6,943 nt of DNA, taken from assembly GCA_020444165.1 (NCBI GenBank), contig JAHLLK010000141.1, forward strand, positions 1-6,943. The letters run 5' to 3'. Position numbers and translations under genes: made by a program. Under the pieces are notes generated by a model that worked only from the letters and a program-made list of their open reading frames with translations, did not search any database and had not been told where the DNA came from. Source of the DNA: Deltaproteobacteria bacterium (lineage in GTDB: Bacteria; Desulfobacterota; Desulfarculia; Desulfarculales; Desulfarculaceae). How positions within the stretch are numbered: position 1 is the first letter of the stretch; each line of letters begins with the position of its first letter. Below, in pieces: positions 5,703 to 6,943 of this stretch.

Positions 5703-6607
5703 AAATTTTCGCCACAGGCGTCAGCGGAGGCTTGGGTGGGTTTTTCTTGGCCGAGACCCGGCGGCGTGGCTGGCAGGTCCGGGCCCTGACCCGGCGGCCC
5801 GGCTCACTGGATCCGACCCTGGCCCAGGAGGTGCGGGGCGATTTGGCCGACCCCGCTGGCTTGCAGCCTCTCCTGGCGGGAATGGACGCGGTGGTGCATC
5901 TGGCCGCGGTGACCCACACCAACCGAGTGGCCAAGTACTACCAGGTGAATGTGCAGGGGACGGCCAATCTTTTGACTGCTGCCCAGGAGGCCGGGGTGGG
6001 CCGCTTCCTCCTGGTGAGCACCCGGGCCGCCGCGCCCGGCTGCGGGGCCTACGGGGAAAGCAAGCTGGCCGCCGAGGAGCTGGCGCGGGGCTCGGGCCTG
6101 GCCTGGAGCATCGCCCGCCCGGCCGAGGTGTACGGCGTGGACCAGGGCGAGGCCATCGGCCGGCTCATCCAGGCAGCCACCGAAAGGAGCCTGGTGCTCA
6201 TGCCGGGGCGGGGCCGCTTCACCCTGGCCCTGGTGTGGGCCGGGGACGTGGCCTGGGCCTTGGCCGAGATCCTGGCTCGGCCGGAATGCGTGAGCCGGGC
6301 CTACACCCTGGCCGGGCCGGAGGAGTTCACCTATGCCGGCCTGGTGGACCGCCTGGCCGCGCGACGGGGTCGGCCGGTAAACAAGTTGGGCCTGCCCCTG
6401 GCGGCGCTCCGGCTGGCCGCCCTGCTCCTCTCGCCTTGGGAGAGGCCCTTTCTGGTGCGGGACCAGATTCCCCGCTTGGCCTGCCCCAAGTCCGCCGACA
6501 TCTCCGCCGCCCGCCAAGACTTTGGTTACAATCCCCGTAGCCTGTGGGACCACTTGGCGGATTCCGCGCCGGCCGGCTCGGGCAATATTTCCCAGGTATG
6601 GGTGTGA
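5699..6607 (+). CDS. NAD(P)-dependent epimerase/dehydratase-like extended SDR
   Basis: Rossmann-fold enzyme likely to act on a nucleotide sugar (epimerase, dehydratase or reductase), given its glycosyltransferase neighbour. In 302 residues it has the cofactor motif TGVSGGLG (6-13), GDLADPAGL (48-55 region), MDAVVHLAAVTHTN (62-75), NVQGTANLL (84-92) and VSTRA (106-110). The catalytic pair Y118/K122 lies in AYGESKLAAEE, and RPAEVYG (140-146) follows. The length is normal for the family. No acidic residue is obvious at the end of strand 2; ALTRRPG (29-35) carries arginines there, which may favour NADP. The start overlaps the previous stop by 4 bases, with GGGAG (5683-5687) eleven bases upstream. 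The exact substrate is uncertain; hydrophobic-substrate SDRs (sterol or NDUFA9-like) are an alternative. Confidence 0.88.
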   Translation: MKIFATGVSGGLGGFFLAETRRRGWQVRALTRRPGSLDPTLAQEVRGDLADPAGLQPLLAGMDAVVHLAAVTHTNRVAKYYQVNVQGTANLLTAAQEAGVGRFLLVSTRAAAPGCGAYGESKLAAEELARGSGLAWSIARPAEVYGVDQGEAIGRLIQAATERSLVLMPGRGRFTLALVWAGDVAWALAEILARPECVSRAYTLAGPEEFTYAGLVDRLAARRGRPVNKLGLPLAALRLAALLLSPWERPFLVRDQIPRLACPKSADISAARQDFGYNPRSLWDHLADSAPAGSGNISQVWV

Positions 6608-6891
6608 GCGCGCAGAGATTCGACGATTTCGCCGCGAACTACGACGAAATCCACGTCAGGAACCTGGGGGTGTTCGGCGGTGAGGCCGAGGCCTTCACGG
6701 CCTACAAGATGGACTACCTGCGGGAGTTGGCGCCCACGGTGGCTGGCCCGGTGCTGGAGTTCGGCTGCGGCGTGGGCCGGAACCTGCCCTATTTGGCCGA
6801 GGCCTACCCCGGGGCCGCCCTGGTGGGGGCCGACGTGTCCGGAGAATCGCTGAAGACGGCGGCCCACGCTTGCCCGGCTTACACGTTCTGA
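6598..6891 (+). pseudogene. Class I SAM methyltransferase, truncated after 97 codons
   Basis: The product begins MGVSAQRFDDFAANYDEIH, a typical start of small-molecule or glycan methyltransferases. It reaches SAM motif I, PVLEFGCGVGRN (51-62), and the following strand VGADVSGESL (76-85), where D79 would hold the SAM ribose. It then stops at TGA 6889-6891 after CPAYTF. Family members usually run to 200 residues or more, so the second half of the Rossmann fold and the substrate-binding part are missing. The other two forward frames stay open to the window end but give no recognisable continuation. ATG 6598 overlaps the SDR stop by 10 bases; an in-frame GTG at 6544 lies inside the SDR. Truncation by insertion, frameshift or nonsense mutation all remain possible. 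A 13-bp palindrome starts four bases later. Confidence 0.7.
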
Positions 6892-6894
6892 GAG

Positions 6895-6925
6895 CATTGC
6901 ACGGGGCGTCCTGCCCCGTGCAATG
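6895..6925. repeat. Perfect 13-bp inverted repeat after the truncated methyltransferase
   Basis: Positions 6895-6907 and 6913-6925 are exact reverse complements with a 5-base loop, GTCCT. The arm begins CATTGCACGGGG. No T-run follows (the next bases are TCGGCTTGGCAAAAACGC), so it is not a standard intrinsic terminator. Its place immediately after an abruptly ended coding region suggests the end of an inserted element, such as a subterminal hairpin of an insertion sequence, continuing beyond the window. That origin is inference; the palindrome itself is directly visible. Confidence 0.7.
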
Positions 6926-6943
6926 TCGGCTTGGCAAAAACGC

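Noticed and set aside
5804..6553. 249-codon minus-strand frame opposite the SDR gene
   Set aside because: Low-complexity Gly/Gln/Pro/His composition, no motif, and complete overlap with a gene that has a clear catalytic signature.
1..6943. CRISPR array, tRNA or transposase gene
   Set aside because: No regularly spaced direct repeats, no T-arm or cloverleaf pattern, and no transposase motifs were seen on either strand.

Overview
The window is GC-rich bacterial DNA carrying six protein-coding genes on the plus strand, plus one recognisable gene remnant on the minus strand. Most of it concerns cell-surface polysaccharide. The G/C-homopolymer hairpins between genes, the codon use and the flavour of the proteins suggest a Desulfobacterota (former Deltaproteobacteria, e.g. 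Desulfovibrio- or Desulfarculus-like) chromosome. That assignment is inference; no phylogenetic marker is present.

Region 1 (1-3472) is a compact three-gene block: an ABC-2 type polysaccharide export permease (Wzm-like, 189-1016), its ATPase with a C-terminal Wzt-type polymer-binding domain (1019-2275), and a GT4-family glycosyltransferase (2282-3433). Gaps of 2 and 6 bases indicate one transcription unit, probably started by a sigma70-like promoter near 116-146. A 19-bp perfect hairpin lies upstream. A TGAAG-T6/7-G-rich motif occurs on both sides of the block in opposite orientations. The logical role is synthesis and export of an O-antigen-like or capsular glycan across the inner membrane.

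Region 2 (3473-4277) is a stand-alone msrA gene for a secreted (periplasmic) peptide methionine sulfoxide reductase, with a good ribosome-binding site and a leader containing nested inverted repeats.

Region 3 (4278-4943) is 666 bases without an intact gene. Its left part holds, on the minus strand, a truncated but clearly recognisable PAS-domain coding fragment. Its right part holds a stem-loop, a good candidate promoter (4783-4811) with a perfect palindrome at the expected transcription start, and a leader of about 125 bases.

Region 4 (4944-6891) is a second glycan block: a GT2 glycosyltransferase, an extended SDR (NAD-dependent epimerase/dehydratase-like) overlapping it by ATGA, and a class I SAM methyltransferase overlapping the SDR by 10 bases. 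The methyltransferase stops after 97 codons, just past its SAM-binding motif, and a perfect 13-bp inverted repeat begins four bases after the stop codon. It looks broken or interrupted.

I see no CRISPR array, tRNA, rRNA or transposase gene. The most interesting points are the interrupted methyltransferase with its adjoining palindrome, the PAS-domain relic, and the promoter/palindrome in front of the second glycan operon.
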